Below are positions 44,955-58,079 of a stretch of DNA of 64,000 nucleotides, one piece after another. This DNA comes from Tamarix chinensis (Eukaryota; Streptophyta; Magnoliopsida; Caryophyllales; Tamaricaceae): contig CM060177.1 of assembly GCA_030549775.1 (NCBI GenBank), positions 54,686,638 to 54,750,637 on the forward strand, given 5' to 3'. A program made the position numbers and the translations under genes. The notes beneath the pieces are model-generated. The model saw only the letters and a program-made list of their open reading frames with translations. It made no database searches and had not been told where the DNA came from. How positions within the stretch are numbered: position 1 is the stretch's first letter; each line of letters starts with the position of its first letter.

Positions 44955-45926
44955 GGCAATTATAATCTTTATTTTGTTTTTGATGTTGTTTCTATATATA
45001 TAGTAATGTGTTTGCATACATGTATCTTGTTTTCTAATTATGTATGTGATGTTGTGTTTGTTTTTTTTTGTTCGTGTCTAGACAAGAAGTGTTAGATTTG
45101 ATTTATTTATTCATTGGGTAAGCAAAGTAATGGGACTAAATCTTTTTACAAAGGCTATTTTAAATCATAATAAATTATTTGATCACCATCTTCCGAAACC
45201 TTAAAAATAGAAATTGAGATTCTGATAGTGATGAAGGAAGGAAAGTTAGAATGGTTAGGAATCAATCCATGCATTGATTATGAATGAGATGAAATGAAAT
45301 TCAAAGATTGGTGGATATAACATTGTGAGCGCTTGAGCCTATTCTTTGGATACATTGCTTATCCAAAATATATTTTTCTTTTGTGTGTGTTCTCCAACGA
45401 TATGTGAAACTAGAATTTGCCATTTGTTCTCTTCAAGATGCATAGAACTTTAGGATATTTGAAAATGATAAAGGCACTTTCTTTCTTTGTTAGCTACAAG
45501 ACCAAATAGCTCACCTTGAAAATTGTTATCCATTGCATAAACCCTTTGAGTCTAAGCCTTATTCTATTGATCTAACCTTTATTAACAACTAATCTCCATA
45601 TGTATTTTTTCCTTACTCTATGACTAGTGGAGCAATATTTTTAAGGAGAACTTTTGTTTGTTAATAAGGTGAAATCTAAGTATGGGGGTGTGGATATCAT
45701 AAAAAAAAATGGAGGAAGTAGCTAAGCATTTTTCTTCTTAAAAAAAATGAAAAGAAGAAGAAGGAGAAGAAGAAGAAGAAGAAGAAGAGAATAAAATTTC
45801 ATGTCTTTTGATGTTATTTGGTTGAATGGAAGGGTTTGAAATTATTTAAAAAAAATTATAAAAAAAAGAAAAAGAAAAAGGGGGAAGTGAAGTAAAGGAG
45901 AAGAGGAGGAATTGTGATTTATTTGA
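44955..45926 (+). other. leader and gag fragment of the Athila-type element
   Basis: Non-coding leader to about 45180, then weak gag-like text with no continuous frame. From 45690 the sequence is A/G-rich and low in information. No intact gene. Confidence 0.45.
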
Positions 45927-45931
45927 AATAC

Positions 45932-46660
45932 CCTTATCTACTCAATTTAGATTGTCAACTTTGGATTATCCATAGTCTAAAGAGGAAGTGAAGTTTATGG
46001 ATATTAATCCATATTTGAATGTTGTTGGTTGTATCATGTACACTATGATGTGTGCCTAGCTTGATATCACAGAAGGTGTTAGTATAAAGAGTCAATATAT
46101 GGTGAATCTGAGGAAGGATCACTAGAAGGAAGTGGAGTGGATATTACGGTACTTGAAGGGAAAGTCATCAACTTGTAAAGAGTATGGGAGATAAATTAAT
46201 ATGCTTCTTGGTTTTGTGGACTCTAATTATTGTGGATACATTGATAAAAGGGAATCCACAAGTGGATATGCTTTTTGTCATTGTAGCTTAACTATTAGCT
46301 AGAGCTCTTCGTTATAGGAGGTGATGGACTTACCAATATTGAGGCAGAATATATTGATAAGATAGAGGCTTTCTAGGAGATTGTGTGGCTTGGTTGTTTA
46401 GTATATGAGGTACAGTTTGGTTATGGTGCTCTAGTTGTTTGAGTTGATAGCCAGAGTGCTATATATTTAGTGAAGAATCATAATTTTTTTCATCGAAAAA
46501 CAAAGCATATTGATTGAACGTATCACTTTATATAAGATAGTGTTGTTTCTCACAACAATATATTGGAGAAAGTTGGTACTTTAGATAATGTGACCAATAT
46601 GCTAATGAAGCTACTGCCTGCGGGTAAGTTTGAGTGTTTGTTGGACTTGATTAGTGTTTA
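45932..46660 (+). pseudogene. copia RNase H (3' part of pol)
   Basis: PLSTQFRLSTLDYP (45932-45975), NPYLNVVGCIMYTMMCA (46000-46055), EVEWILRYLKGKSS (46126-46165), MLLGFVDSNYCGYIDKREST (46203-46262), SGYAFCH, AEYI..IEAF, DSQSAIYL- and KTKHIDRTYHFI-type text, then KFECLLDLISVY. The order is exactly that of Ty1/copia RNase H. Asp of D-S-D-Y-A-G is kept at the first position. Stops and shifts are present. Confidence 0.85.
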
Positions 46661-46990
46661 TAGGCCATGAGTTCCTTTATTTGGCCAAAAGTGTTTAGGC
46701 ATAGAGCATCTTAGATGTGTTTTAGGAAAAAAAAAGCTTAAGAGTAAGGAAATAAACATGAGGGATCTGTATTTCCTAAACATAGACCATATTTTTCCTT
46801 TTCCTACCAAACACACTATTTTACATCATAGATTTTTTTTCTTCTAGTAAAAGAGTTATGAGAAAACCCTTACCTTTATGATGTGGAAAATAATAGAGAA
46901 TTATTATTTCAAAAATTTAGGCTCTTTTTTTTTCCTGTAGAAAATAAGTGAGACTCAAGTCGATGGATGCAATCGTTATTTGTAATTGTG
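46661..46990 (+). repeat. partial 3' LTR of the copia relic
   Basis: Begins near TATAGGCCATGAG and shares AAGAGTAAGGAAATAAACAT and TATTTCCTAAACAT with the 5' LTR. Similarity fades near 46910, and the expected end CCATAACA was not found, so the LTR is truncated or diverged. Confidence 0.6.
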
Positions 46991-46999
46991 GTTTTGTAA

Positions 47000-48988
47000 A
47001 TCCAACAAATCCACTCAATTCTAAAGATAAATCACAATGTTTTCTCTAAGGAACAGTAGGTACAACCTCTAAATTTGCTAACTCTTATCCTTAAATAATG
47101 GAAGAATGAGATGGAGATGTTCCTGTACTATTATGCCTTTGTAAAAGAGAATTTGTCCTCAAATTAGCATCACTATGATAAGGAGATAAATTACTAATGT
47201 TAAAAGTCCTAGAACCTCCCACAAAAGATTCGGGTTATTTAAATTCATGGGAATTACTCCCAATATTTTTGATGATATTAAATGGTTCATCCACTCTTGG
47301 CCTTAGTTTATTTTTCCTTAAGTTAGGAAATCTTTCTTTTCTTAAGTGTAACCAAACTATTTTTTTTTATGAAGACACTTGTGTAATTAGAATTTTTTTC
47401 TTCTTTTTATGTTTGGTATTTAGCATTATATTTCTCAATGTTGTTCTTAATTTGGTCACGAAGTTTCTTAAAGAACTTAACTCAATCTTTAGTATTATTG
47501 TTATTAATATCACCTTTCTTCAATGTCAGCTTATCAATAGGTAAATAAAGATTAACTCCATAAACATCTTCAAATAGACTCGATTGAGTTGCACTATAAG
47601 TACTCTTATTATATGCAAATCTTGCATGTTCAAGTTTCATATCCAATCCTTTATACTCTTACTAACTAATCATCATAGTAAAGTTCCCAAGATTCTATTA
47701 GTCACTTTTGTTTGACCATTGATCTATGAATGATGAGATGTACTAAACAACAATTTAATACCTGACATACGCCAAAGTATCTTCCAAAAGTAACTCAAAA
47801 ATTTTACATTTTTGTCCAACACTATAATTTTCGAAATACCATATCACCTTACTATTCCCTTGAAATATAATCTGCCACCTAAGTTGTATCATCCATTTTT
47901 TTATGAATAAACTATGCCATTTTAAAAAACTTTTCAACCACTACTATAATAGAATCTTTACTCCTTTGTGTCCTCAGTAAACATAGAATTAAATTCATAG
48001 TAACCCTTTCCCAAAGTTGATTAAGAATAGGTAACGGAGTATATAAACCTTTATGGAATCAATTTTACTCTTTTGACAAGTCACAAATCTCCTATTATTT
48101 TATAAGTAAATCACACATACTAGTTGAGGCATACACAACTTATTAAGTTATAAAATAAAGTTATCTTGAAGCACATAATTACCATGACTATAATTCTTTT
48201 TACATACATCATAAATCTCAAAGAAATCTTAATCTTTTTCATATAATTCCTTGAACATTTTAAAGCCTAATAATTTAGCATCCAACAAAACAAGTATCAA
48301 AGATGTTCTTGATAATGCATCTGCTAACACATTTTCTTTACCATCAAAATGTTTGACAGAAAATATGAAGAATTGTAAGAAACTAACCCATTTTGCATTC
48401 CTAGGATTAAATTTTTTCCTATGCAAATATTTTAGACATTTATGATCCGAATACAAAAAAAAATGATTTAGGTCTCAAATAATGACTCCATGTTTCTAAG
48501 ATTCTTATGATGGCATAGAACTCCTTATCATACATGGAATAATTTAATTTGACAAAATTTTATTCCTCACTCAAAAATGTAATGAACTTTTTTTTTATGA
48601 GAGTACACCTCCTATCGCAACCCCACTAGCATCACATGTAAAATCATATAATTTATTAAACTAAGGTAAATATAATACTAGTGCATTAAATACCTTATCT
48701 TTTAGAGTCTCAAAGGATTTATTTGCATCCTCTCCTAATTTGAATTCACCTTTCTTGAATAGATGTGTAATTGTTATGACAACTGTTGAGAAGTCCTTGA
48801 TGAATATTTTTAAAAACATCCTAGCCAATCAAATCTACGCGAATCATGAATACCTGTGGTTGTATGCCAATCTTTAATAGCTTGAATCTTTGTTTGATCC
48901 ACTATCATGCCATCTCTACTTACAATATAACTATGAAAAACAATACTCAAAAGAATAAAATCAAATTTTCCATTTTCCATAGAGTTTA
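47000..48988 (-). pseudogene. Ty3/gypsy D: LTR edge, integrase, RNase H and RT end
   Basis: Same family as A and collinear with A 1980-3920. From about 47130 the AGAATTTGTCCTCAAATT text matches A 2013; before it is an LTR remnant. RNase H is open at 48229-48456: [26 protein letters not shown] and GKENVLADALSRT. The catalytic Asp of S-D-H is kept. Integrase (47150-48200) and the RNase H/RT link (48460-48988) are broken by many stops. The solo LTR starts at 48989. Confidence 0.8.
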
Positions 48989-49995
48989 TAAAATGCCCAA
49001 AAAAATCTAATTTTAAGAATTATAGTTAAATAAGATTTTATTAGGGAAATTAATTATATAATTTTTTTTTAAATAAAAGGGAATTAATTAGGGAAAATCA
49101 AGAAAGAAATTTATAAATATCTTAATTAGGAAGAAATTTGGATATTTTAGCTAATTAAGGATTTTATTTTGGAAATTAATTAAATAAATTATTTTATTTA
49201 ACTAAAAGGGAATAAATAGGGCCAAATTAATAGAAATGTTATAAATAATTTAATTGGAGAAAATTAGAGTGATTTGCTAATGAAAGTATAATTTATGAAA
49301 AATCTTTAAAAAACCCTAAATTAGCCTAAAAAGGAAAATTAAATATTATTATTTTTTAGTATCCCAAGCTTCAAAAATAATCTAAATAACCCCACCCACC
49401 ATTTTTGTTTTTCTCTTTTTTCCTTTTCCTTTTTTTCTTTCTTTTCTTTCTTTTCTTCCTTTTTCCTTTTCTCTTCCCTCTTATTTCTTAACTGGGCTTG
49501 TTTCAGAACCGAAGACCTGTTTCTCTTCTTTTCCTTCTTCCTTCGGTGACCTAGAATGTCACACTGCACCTTTCTTCTTTTTCTCTCATACACAACATTT
49601 GATTTAAAAAACTTTTACCCGTCGCCCAGTTCGGTCTTCCTTTCCTTCCTTTCTTATCCCCAGTCGGCCGGTCCAGCCCCCACCTTTTTCTTCCTTTTCT
49701 GCCTTTTGTCCCTTCCCTTTGCGCTTACAACTCCATCGCCGAATGTCCCAAGATTGACGCCGCAGGCCATGCCCAATTTGACCGGCCACTTTCCCCTCCC
49801 CCCCTCACTGATTCAACAACCATATCGACCCAACCAACCCTCCCCTATTCTAGTGCAATTTTCCCTCCTCCCTGGCCTGCACAACCACCCCAGTCCGTTT
49901 TGAATTTTGCCAACCAATTGTCACTAACTGATGCCATCTTCCCCCGACTCTATTTTCCCGGCACTCCTCTTTTACCTTATCCCCCTCCATAATTC

Positions 49996-50003
49996 TATAA
50001 ATA
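49996..50003 (+). promoter_or_regulatory. TATA box of the solo LTR in D
   Basis: TATAAATA followed by CCCCATAAGC, about 1.0 kb into the LTR, aligned with those of the G LTRs. Confidence 0.65.
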
Positions 50004-50659
50004 CCCCATAAGCTACATTGTATTGAACTTTTGATTTATTACCCATACCTTCTCCCTTTGTGTACCGCCACAACTTCAAATGCCCTTTCCGCCACCGTCG
50101 GCCAACTACGCCACTTGATCTACCTACCTAAGTCTTCCCTACACCTCCCTCTAACTAACTACGCCTCCTTTCTCCCTCAATTTTTCCTACATCAGCCACC
50201 CAACCCATGTAAAGTTCCCTTCTCAATCAACCTATTATCTGCCCCTACCACCCATCCCGCCACCGTCCACCACCACTACCACCACTGCCATTGCCTCATT
50301 TACCTCCCAATCTGTTCTATAGACCACCCTCTACCTTCCCCTACCTTTCTTTTCCTCTTCCTCCCTCTCCTCCTCTCTTTCTCTTCTTCATCCCCATTCG
50401 GCCACCACCACGCCGCCGTGAGCCACAACCTTTGGCTACGTCGCCACCCTCATTATGTTCCTCTCATTCTAAATAACCATAATCAACCTTATTTCCACCT
50501 CCTCCCCACTATCTTCTTCCCACCCCTCAATGTTTCCCCTTATATTCTCTTTTTCCGGCCACTACCGCCTGTTACCACCAGCCTATGGTGGAACCCTAAA
50601 CCCTCTCAACCCTTTTTCCCTATTTAATTAAGTTTATTTTATTTATTTCAATTTTAGCT

Positions 50660-50724
50660 TATTATTCAAATACTATTATTATTATTATTATTATTAGTAT
50701 TAAGTATCATCATCATCATCATCA

Positions 50725-50772
<48 letters not shown>

Positions 50773-50835
50773 GTACTTTAACTATTTTGGAGTAGGGTCG
50801 AAAACCCTACTTTATGTTACTCTCAGTTTAGGTTA

Positions 50836-50881
<46 letters not shown>

Positions 50882-51240
50882 TTGTAATTTCTATTATTAT
50901 TTCATTACTATTATTATGACTATTTTATTAGTAATGTCCTATTGATATTATTAGTATTATTTTGGTGAAGGGTTGAAGCCCTTATCGCCATCCGTTTTGA
51001 ATCATATTAATATTATTATTAGTATTTTTAGTAATATTATTACCATTATAATTTTTATTATTTTTCAATATTATTATGGTTTTTATCATTAATTTTATTT
51101 CTATTTCTATTATTATTATTATTTGTATTATTATTATTATTATCATTATTATTATTATTTTGGTAAAGGGGTTGAAGCCCTTATTTCACTTTGTTTTGGG
51201 TTATGCCGTTTTTATTATTATTGTTATTATTTTATCAAAA
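50660..51240. repeat. ATT and ATC microsatellites
   Basis: ATT runs at 50672-50695, 50728-50770, 50840-50882 and 51105-51160, and ATC at 50707-50730. Unique spacers between them match those in the G LTRs. Confidence 0.95.
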
Positions 51241-51923
51241 ACCTAGTCTTAGAATAAATTAAGAAATGATAGTATTTTTGGTAGGAGGGAATTTAATCTT
51301 TAGCTTTCCCCTCACATAAGTGAGACTAGTCAAAGCCCTAAGGAGTCGTAGGAATGTGCTCCAAGGCCGTGTCGATTTAGGTAAGGGGTAACCAAGGCCG
51401 TTTGTGTATTGTGTGTTTTATATGTCAAGCATGCCATATGATATGAAATATACTGTATTTTATGTGTATTTGTATAACTACCATATATGTAGCAAGATGT
51501 GGGGTTGAGGTAAGTTCATGTAATAAGTTATGGTATGTGTATTATGTGTATGAGTTGTGTTTTTATTGTGATATGGTGTGGCCCATAAGACATGCATGAT
51601 AGGTTTTGTAATATGATGATAGGAGTGGATTAATGTGGGGTAGGTTTGTGTGTTATATGACCATGCATGGTGGAATCTAAAGATGAATGGTGGAATTTAG
51701 GGTTTGCATGGGAATTTAGAATTTCACGTGTGAGAATAAGGTTTTGCATGAAAAATTTTGAACATTTGCATGGGGGATATAAAGTTTGCATGAGAGAAAG
51801 ATTTACGTATGGAAAGTTGATATGGGGTGTAAGGAAAGTATTAGAAGTTTCGTATGGGGTTTTGAACACTTAGGGTGAAAAATAGTACGTAGGACATTAT
51901 AAGGGTATGGAGGAGACTGAGTT

Positions 51924-52140
51924 AGGATTTGGAGTAATTAACTATAGGTTGTTGTGATTAACTAGGGTTTGGAGTGGATAATTATGGTTTATTGTGATTA
52001 ACTAGGGTTTGGAGTGGTTAATTATGGTTTTTTGTGGTTAGCTAAGGTTTGGAGTGGTTAACTATGATTGGTTGTGGATAACTAGGGTTTGGAGTGGTTA
52101 CCTAGGGTATGTGTGGTTAACTAGGGCTTGATATGTCTTA
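51924..52140 (+). repeat. ~40-bp minisatellite, ACTAGGGTTTGGAGTGG units
   Basis: About five units pairing ACTAGGGTTTGGAGTGG with an AATTATGGTTTATTGTG-like half. In the G LTRs this place has only one or two such units. Confidence 0.85.
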
Positions 52141-52499
52141 CTAGGTTTCGGTGGTAACATGTGTGTACTTGGTGAATAAAGTATGATGATGAATATGGAT
52201 GTATGGGTTGAGAAAAATGGGGTGTTAAAATGTCTTGTGTGGTGAGAAGTGGAGTAAGATGGGTCATGTAGACTTAAATTAGGGTTTTATGGAGAAAACC
52301 GTAAAGTGTGGTTACGTGTGTACTTGGAAGTGAATAAAAGTAGGCCATAACCCACATATATGGGATATGGGTTCTAATGTGAGTTAAAATAAGGAGGGAG
52401 GATGTAAGGTCAAGTTAAGGAGTGTTTGAGTCTCATAATGTGGGACGAGACTTTTGGAGGATAAGAACAATAGAAGTTAGTCATGGATGTCTAGGTGAA

Positions 52500-52920
52500 A
52501 GCTTTTGAATAAGATACTTAAGACATTAATTATGTAAAGTGGAAGATTATTGAGCTGGGGCCAGCCGATCAACCGATAACAAATAGTAGTTAGGGTTTTA
52601 CCCTATAAGTGACCGATCCACCGACGATTAATAGTGGTTAGAGCAGGATGCCCTATATGTGATCGGCCCACCGACTATAATAGTGGAGGATCCTAAGCTC
52701 AATAAAAACAAACCAGATTTTTGCTAAGGCACATAAAAGATACTAATTACTTACAGCAGAACACTATACGAGCAGGAACTTAACCGATCCACCGGTAAGA
52801 AATAGCGGTTAGGGTTTTACCCTATACGTGATCAATCAACCGGCTATAATAGTTCTTAGGGCATGATGCCCTATAAGTGACCGAGTCACCGACTAAAATA
52901 GTAGGAGGTTCCTATACTCG
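52500..52920 (+). repeat. CCGATCCACCGG tandem array with hairpins (solo LTR in D)
   Basis: Hairpins at 52591-52605 and 52810-52824 (TAGGG/CCCTA) and at 52857-52873 (TAGGGCAT/ATGCCCTA, eight perfect pairs). A weaker one at 52638-52655 has one mismatch. Confidence 0.8.
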
Positions 52921-53639
52921 CATGGATTGATAAAAAGCATGGTGTGAAATGAATATCGAAAAGAGATTATAATTAATTAATCTGGACTATAAATGGGCCT
53001 TTATATCATTACCTGAATGGTTGTACGATATTATATTATTATGATGGACTATATACTCTCTTTATTTTCTTGCGTGGTTTATGTGATTTTATGTGTTGGC
53101 CTTAGTGTACCGGTTACCTTGCTTAGTAGGTAGCGTATTGATCACCCTTATTATGGGTGGTGCTCATTCCCACGAGTAGGAGGTCCATCTGATGAGTGGT
53201 AGGTAGGAGATGTTTTCTTTGATGCTATACATGTCCATGGGAAGGGCCGAGTGATGGTCTGGGTTGGTTTGAATATTGGAGCTGCATGGCCGGTTTCTTT
53301 TCGATAATATTATTATTCCTTTTCACCATCTTTTCTATGTATTGGGTTTTCTTAAGCAACTTTAATGATTGTAAACATTATTTCTCTTCTTGGAGCTTTA
53401 TTTTCGTACTTCGGATTATGTAAAGATTCTTGTGTACTCTGATTTGTGCATTTATGAACCTTGGTTAATGTATTGATATGAGTTGATGAAAATATTTTCT
53501 TAGCCTTACCACTCAGTACTAGAACTGTAGGAGTGAACCGGTGTAGCACTAAGTGTAGCGGTAACATCCCCAGAATTTACGGGTTTTAAATTTAGAGTTT
53601 TTGTTTTGTAAAAAAATAAATAAATTTTGGGGTGTTACA

Positions 53640-54543
53640 GTTTAGATTCCCTTACCTAATTAAATAAACACCTCAAATGAATAAGATATTCATGCTCATT
53701 GTTACTATGCCCAAGTATATCATCTAAGTATACCAAATTTAATTTTCCAAGATGAGGATGAAGAACTTCATTCATTAGTCTCATAAAAAATTTGGGCACA
53801 TTACAGAATCAAAATGGCATCAGTGTCCATTCATAAAGATACTTTTCATTTTGAAAGCAATTTTCCATTCATCCCCTTCTCTTATTCTCATTTGATGATG
53901 CCCACTCCTTAGATCAATTTTAGAGAATACTTGGGCTCCACATAATTCATTTAATATGTCATCTAATCAAGGTATAGGAAATTCATATGTGATAGTTAGA
54001 TTCTTCAATGCTCTCGAGTCAATATGCATATGCTACGTACCATCCATTTTGGGAACAAGTAATGCCGGTACATAACACATACTCATACTCTTTCTCACAT
54101 ATCCCTTTCTTGTGTGCTCTTGCACTTGTCTTGGTAATTCCTCAGCCTCTTCTGGATTACATCTATGGGTAGGATAATTAGGTAAAGATATACCATGCAC
54201 TAAGTCTATAGCATATTCTATATCTCTTTTAGTTAGTAACCTATGTTGTAATTCATTAAGAAATACATCTTTGTATTCATCAATATTCAAATTTAATCAA
54301 GTATCACTTTCATTTTCTCTTCTTTTAGGGATTATTTTATATTTAAAGCATAATAACTACCATTTTTTTATTACATTTTATCATAGCCTTTTTTTTTGTA
54401 AAAATAAGATCTTTTTTCATTTTGATTATTCTATCATTATCACACTTAGAAGGTTTAAGTTTCCACCTTTTCTTATCTCTTCAACAAGATAATGAATTAT
54501 AATGCCATTATGAATTGCACATCTATCATATTGAGATGGTCTA
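53640..54543 (-). pseudogene. element D: RT and pre-RT, between two solo LTRs
   Basis: 54033-54290 (minus) encodes YKDVFLNELQHRLLTKRDIE, YAIDLVHGISLPNYPTHRC, NPEEAEELPRQVQEHTRKGY and VPALLVPKMDGT, the pre-RT and first RT blocks. 53645-54030 covers the RT palm in pieces (A 3925-4330). The best-conserved stretch of D. It ends in the target duplication GTCTA (54539-54543). Confidence 0.85.
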
Positions 54544-55398
54544 TGAAATACTCTAAAACCCTAATTTAAAGGATTGAGAAAATAAGGATTTATTAGGGAA
54601 ATAAATTCAATTTTTTTTATTAAAATAAAAGAGAATTATTTAAGATAAATCAAGAAGAAAATAATAAATAATTTAATTAGGAAAAATTAGGGAATTTTTT
54701 GCTATGTAAAATGAAATTTAGAAAATAATTGTTTAAAGTATCCCATATTAACCTAAAAGAGAAATTAATTATTATTATTATTATTATTTTATATATATTA
54801 TTGTTATTGTGAGTAATGAAGAATCTTAACATATCATAAACATCTAACCAAGCCATTGCTTTCCCTTTTCCCTTTCCTTTTTTTTCTCCTTCTTTTTCCT
54901 TTTCTTTCTTTTCCCTCCTTTCTCCCTTTCCTTTTCTCCTTCTTCCCCTAGATTGGGCCAGCCCACACAACCCAATGTCCCCTTCTTTTCTCATCCCACA
55001 CAGCCCAAGGCCTACGTCCCTCTTCCTTTTTTCCCCAGCCGACCGATAGCTCCCCCTCCCCTTTTTTTTCTTTCTTTTCTTCCCTGACTGCCCAGTCCAA
55101 CCTTTTTCTTCCTCCTACAATGCACGACCAGCAACATCGACCCTATAGTCCCATTTTTCGCCGACTACCACCGCACGTCGTCCTTTCCCCCTCTCACCTG
55201 TTGTTTTCTTTCCCCATTTTGACCCAACCAACCTCCTCTCCTCTCACGAGTGACGTGCCCTTTCTTTTCGCCTCGCCCCTCGACTTAACTGCCCTTGCCA
55301 TGGCAGACACTCGCCTTCTATAACCATCGGTTGGTGTGCCTGACACCTACACCCCCCTTTTTTCCTCTTCAATCTGTCATTTTCCCCTCTAATTAGCC

Positions 55399-55408
55399 TA
55401 TATTTATA
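55399..55408 (+). promoter_or_regulatory. TATA box of the second solo LTR in D
   Basis: TATATTTATA followed by CCCCATAAA, in the equivalent position. Confidence 0.55.
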
Positions 55409-56089
55409 CCCCATAAATAACGCCGAATTTGGATTCTTTTCACAACCTAGAAAATCCCTTCCTTTGAGCCACCGCCGGATCGGATGACCGCCCGTCTCTA
55501 CAACCCAACGCCACCCCTCGAGCCACCAATAGAACTACCCTTGCATCACCATCTACCAAACTGCAACTCCCTCCTCCCTGTATTTGCCCTCCACCTGCCA
55601 CCCTAACCATGAGAAGTTCCCCTCCTGATCAACCCCTCATCAACCCCCACCGTCCTTTGCACCATCGTCCACCACCAATCCTGTTAGAACCAACACCCTC
55701 TCTACGCTCCAAACCAACCCGGAGAACTTCCTCTACCTCCAAATACCTCCCTCTCTCGCTGCCTCCATCTCCTCCTCCTTTCTCCTCCCTCCACCAACTT
55801 CGGCCACCACACCCGCTGTTGTGTGCTGCCACCTTTGGCTGCACCGCCACCTTCATTCCACCCCTCTCCACCTAGGCATCCACCACCACCTCAACTTCCA
55901 CCCTCACTTTGTCTCTCATATTCCCAACACTCAACTATTCCCCTTTTCTCCCTCGTCCCCCCAGCCGGCGCCGGCGCCGGTGCCGTCAGTCACCACCAAC
56001 CCTAGGTGGTACCCTAACCCCTCTAAACCACTAAGTCCTATTTATGCAAACTTTATTCCTTTTATTTTTATTATAATATTAATCCTAAT

Positions 56090-56330
56090 ATTATTATTAT
56101 TATTATTTATAGCCTCAGAATACTAATCTTATTATTATTAAGGGTTCGAAACCCTATTTTACTATTATTATTATTATTATTATTATTAATATTATTCTTA
56201 TTTATACTAGATTTGGCATATTATCATTTTGTTGCTATAAAAGAAGAATACTCAAACCTAATATTTTTATTATTTATTATTCGAATATTGCTAATATTAT
56301 TCCTAGTGCCTTTATTATTAACATTGTTAC

Positions 56331-56388
<58 letters not shown>

Positions 56389-56400
56389 CCCTTAGAAATA
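56090..56400. repeat. ATT/AAT microsatellites
   Basis: ATT runs at 56090-56105 and 56160-56190. An (AAT)n run at 56333-56365 is followed directly by (ATT)n to 56388, forming an inverted repeat. Confidence 0.95.
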
Positions 56401-58079
56401 TTAGTATTTTGTTAGTATTACTATTATTATATTATTATTTTATCCATAACCCTATTATTAGCCTTAGCCTTAAAAATACTAAGGTTTCTATTAATAGGAG
56501 TATTAGTATTACTATTATTATTAATATCACAATTTCTGCTATAACTAGTGTTAGTACTATTATTAGAAGAAATAAAGCTACTAGATTTAATAATATAAAT
56601 ATGGCTATAAATATTAACATGAATCTATTTGACTAGTAATAATCTAGTAGGCTAACTTGAGGATAAAAACCCTATTTTTCACTTGTAAAGTTTCCTTTAA
56701 TAATAGTAACGCTAATGTTAGAATAAAATAGGATATAATAGTATTTTTGGTAATAAGAAAACTAATCCTTAGTTTTCCCTTTTATAGGTGAAACTAATCA
56801 CAACTCTAAGGTGGTGTAGGAGTGTGCTCCAACATCAGTGATAAGCTGGGTAAGGGTATAGCTAAGGCCTTATGTGTGCTATGTGTCATATATGCCTTGG
56901 ATGGCATATATAATGATATGTTATGTATCTTGTGCTATTGTTAAAATTATTTTATGTGTAGTGGAGCCTAGAGTTGAGGTATGCTCTTGTGTTCCGTTGT
57001 GGCATGTGTACAATATGTTTATGCTGTGAATTATAATGTGATGTGATATGGCCCTTTTAGGACATGCATGCTAGAATAATTAATATAGTTATATGGGGTG
57101 GAAGGATGAAAAAGAAAAATGGAGAAGTAAGTGGACCAAGGGGAAGTATGTTGACCAAGGAATGTGGGATTGACCTAAACATCCCATGATCCATGAGAAG
57201 AAGAATAAAAGGGGAATTTAAGCAAAATAAAGTGGATGAACTTTGTATGGGAGGATCTAGGGTTTGCAAGGGAGAATCTAGGGTTTTGCATGGGAATTTT
57301 AGGGTTTTGCATAAAAACTTTTAGGGTTTGCATGTGATGGATAGGGTATGCATGGAGGTGAACTATACATATGAAAAATTGCCTTAGGGTGTGAGGAAGG
57401 TAATGGAACAGTTGTTTGGGTCATTGGAGGCTTTGGGTGAAAAATAGTACGTAGGACAGTATAAGGGTGCATATAAGACCGTGCTAGGGTTTGGGAGGAA
57501 GCCCTAATCTTAGAAGGTAGTAAAAAGGAAAAATAAATGAAGATGAGTGGAGCATGAGATAAAGATGGAGGATTATCATGTGTGAAAGTGAGCATGGGTA
57601 TCATGGGAAAGTAAGAGTGGACGGTGAGGACTAGAGGGGTGACATGTGGAAAGGAGGATGCTAGGGTTTGGCATCACAAGCTCGAATTTTGTGTGGTCAC
57701 CTTGGGTTTTGTGTCACACATGTGTTTGGGGGAGTAAAGTGAGATGATGAGGGTTGAATCTACGGGTTATGATGTGTGGGGTGTTAAAACAATATGGTGA
57801 CGTAAGGTAAAGGAGGATAGGCCACATAGGCCTAAATTAGGGTTTTTTAGAGAAAACCCTAGGGAAGACTGTGAATGGGCTTAGTGGTGTTAGGTAGTGG
57901 GCCTTGACCCTCACACCTAGGAGTTAGGCCTCGAGTGTGAGTATTGGAATAAAGAAAGGATGTTGGGGTGAGTTAGGAGGTGCAGAAGTCTCAAGATATA
58001 GGAGGATAAGCATAGATGGAGTTATTCGTGCATGTCTAGGGTGAAATCTATTGAATAAGACACAGTAAGACACTAATCA

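Larger units (their letters stand above)
43382..45926 (+). mobile_element. Athila-type Ty3/gypsy LTR with primer site, 3'-deleted, inside copia
   Basis: An LTR of 1.55 kb, a TGGCGCC-type primer site and about 1 kb of internal sequence. There is no pol and no second LTR. Flanks are AGCAC (43377-43381) and AATAC (45927-45931), two transitions apart, and the copia text V-S-T | P-L-S-T-Q-F-R-L-S resumes across it. A GTATGGGGGTGTGG run (about 45681-45694) resembles the Athila 3' purine stretch, so most of the interior and the 3' LTR are deleted. A (GAA)n run lies at 45755-45792. Confidence 0.65.
39751..46990 (+). mobile_element. Ty1/copia retrotransposon relic, interrupted
   Basis: 5' LTR, primer site, gag, protease, integrase, RT, [Athila-type insertion 43382-45926], RNase H, partial 3' LTR. 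The Ty1/copia order (integrase before RT) is clear. Wording is like plant Tork/TNT-type copia, but the lineage is not certain. Frames are heavily broken. Confidence 0.85.
48989..53639 (+). mobile_element. giant solo LTR (4.65 kb) inside element D
   Basis: Starts TAAAATGCCC, ends TTTTGGGGTGTTACA, flanked by an exact target duplication GTTTA (48984-48988 and 53640-53644). Joining the flanks gives text that aligns with A near 3920. It has the same internal order as the G LTRs: pyrimidine block (49400-50640), TATA box, microsatellites, minisatellite, hairpin array, conserved end. The 198-codon frame at 50031-50627 is Pro/His/Leu-rich and is the translated pyrimidine block. Confidence 0.9.

Noticed and set aside
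50031..50627. 198-codon frame, longest in the window
   Set aside because: Low-complexity Pro/His/Leu/Ser translation of the pyrimidine block of a solo LTR. The aligned regions of the other giant LTRs do not keep the frame.
55609..56126. Pro- and His-rich frames on both strands
   Set aside because: Same pyrimidine-block artefact, and overlapping frames in three phases.
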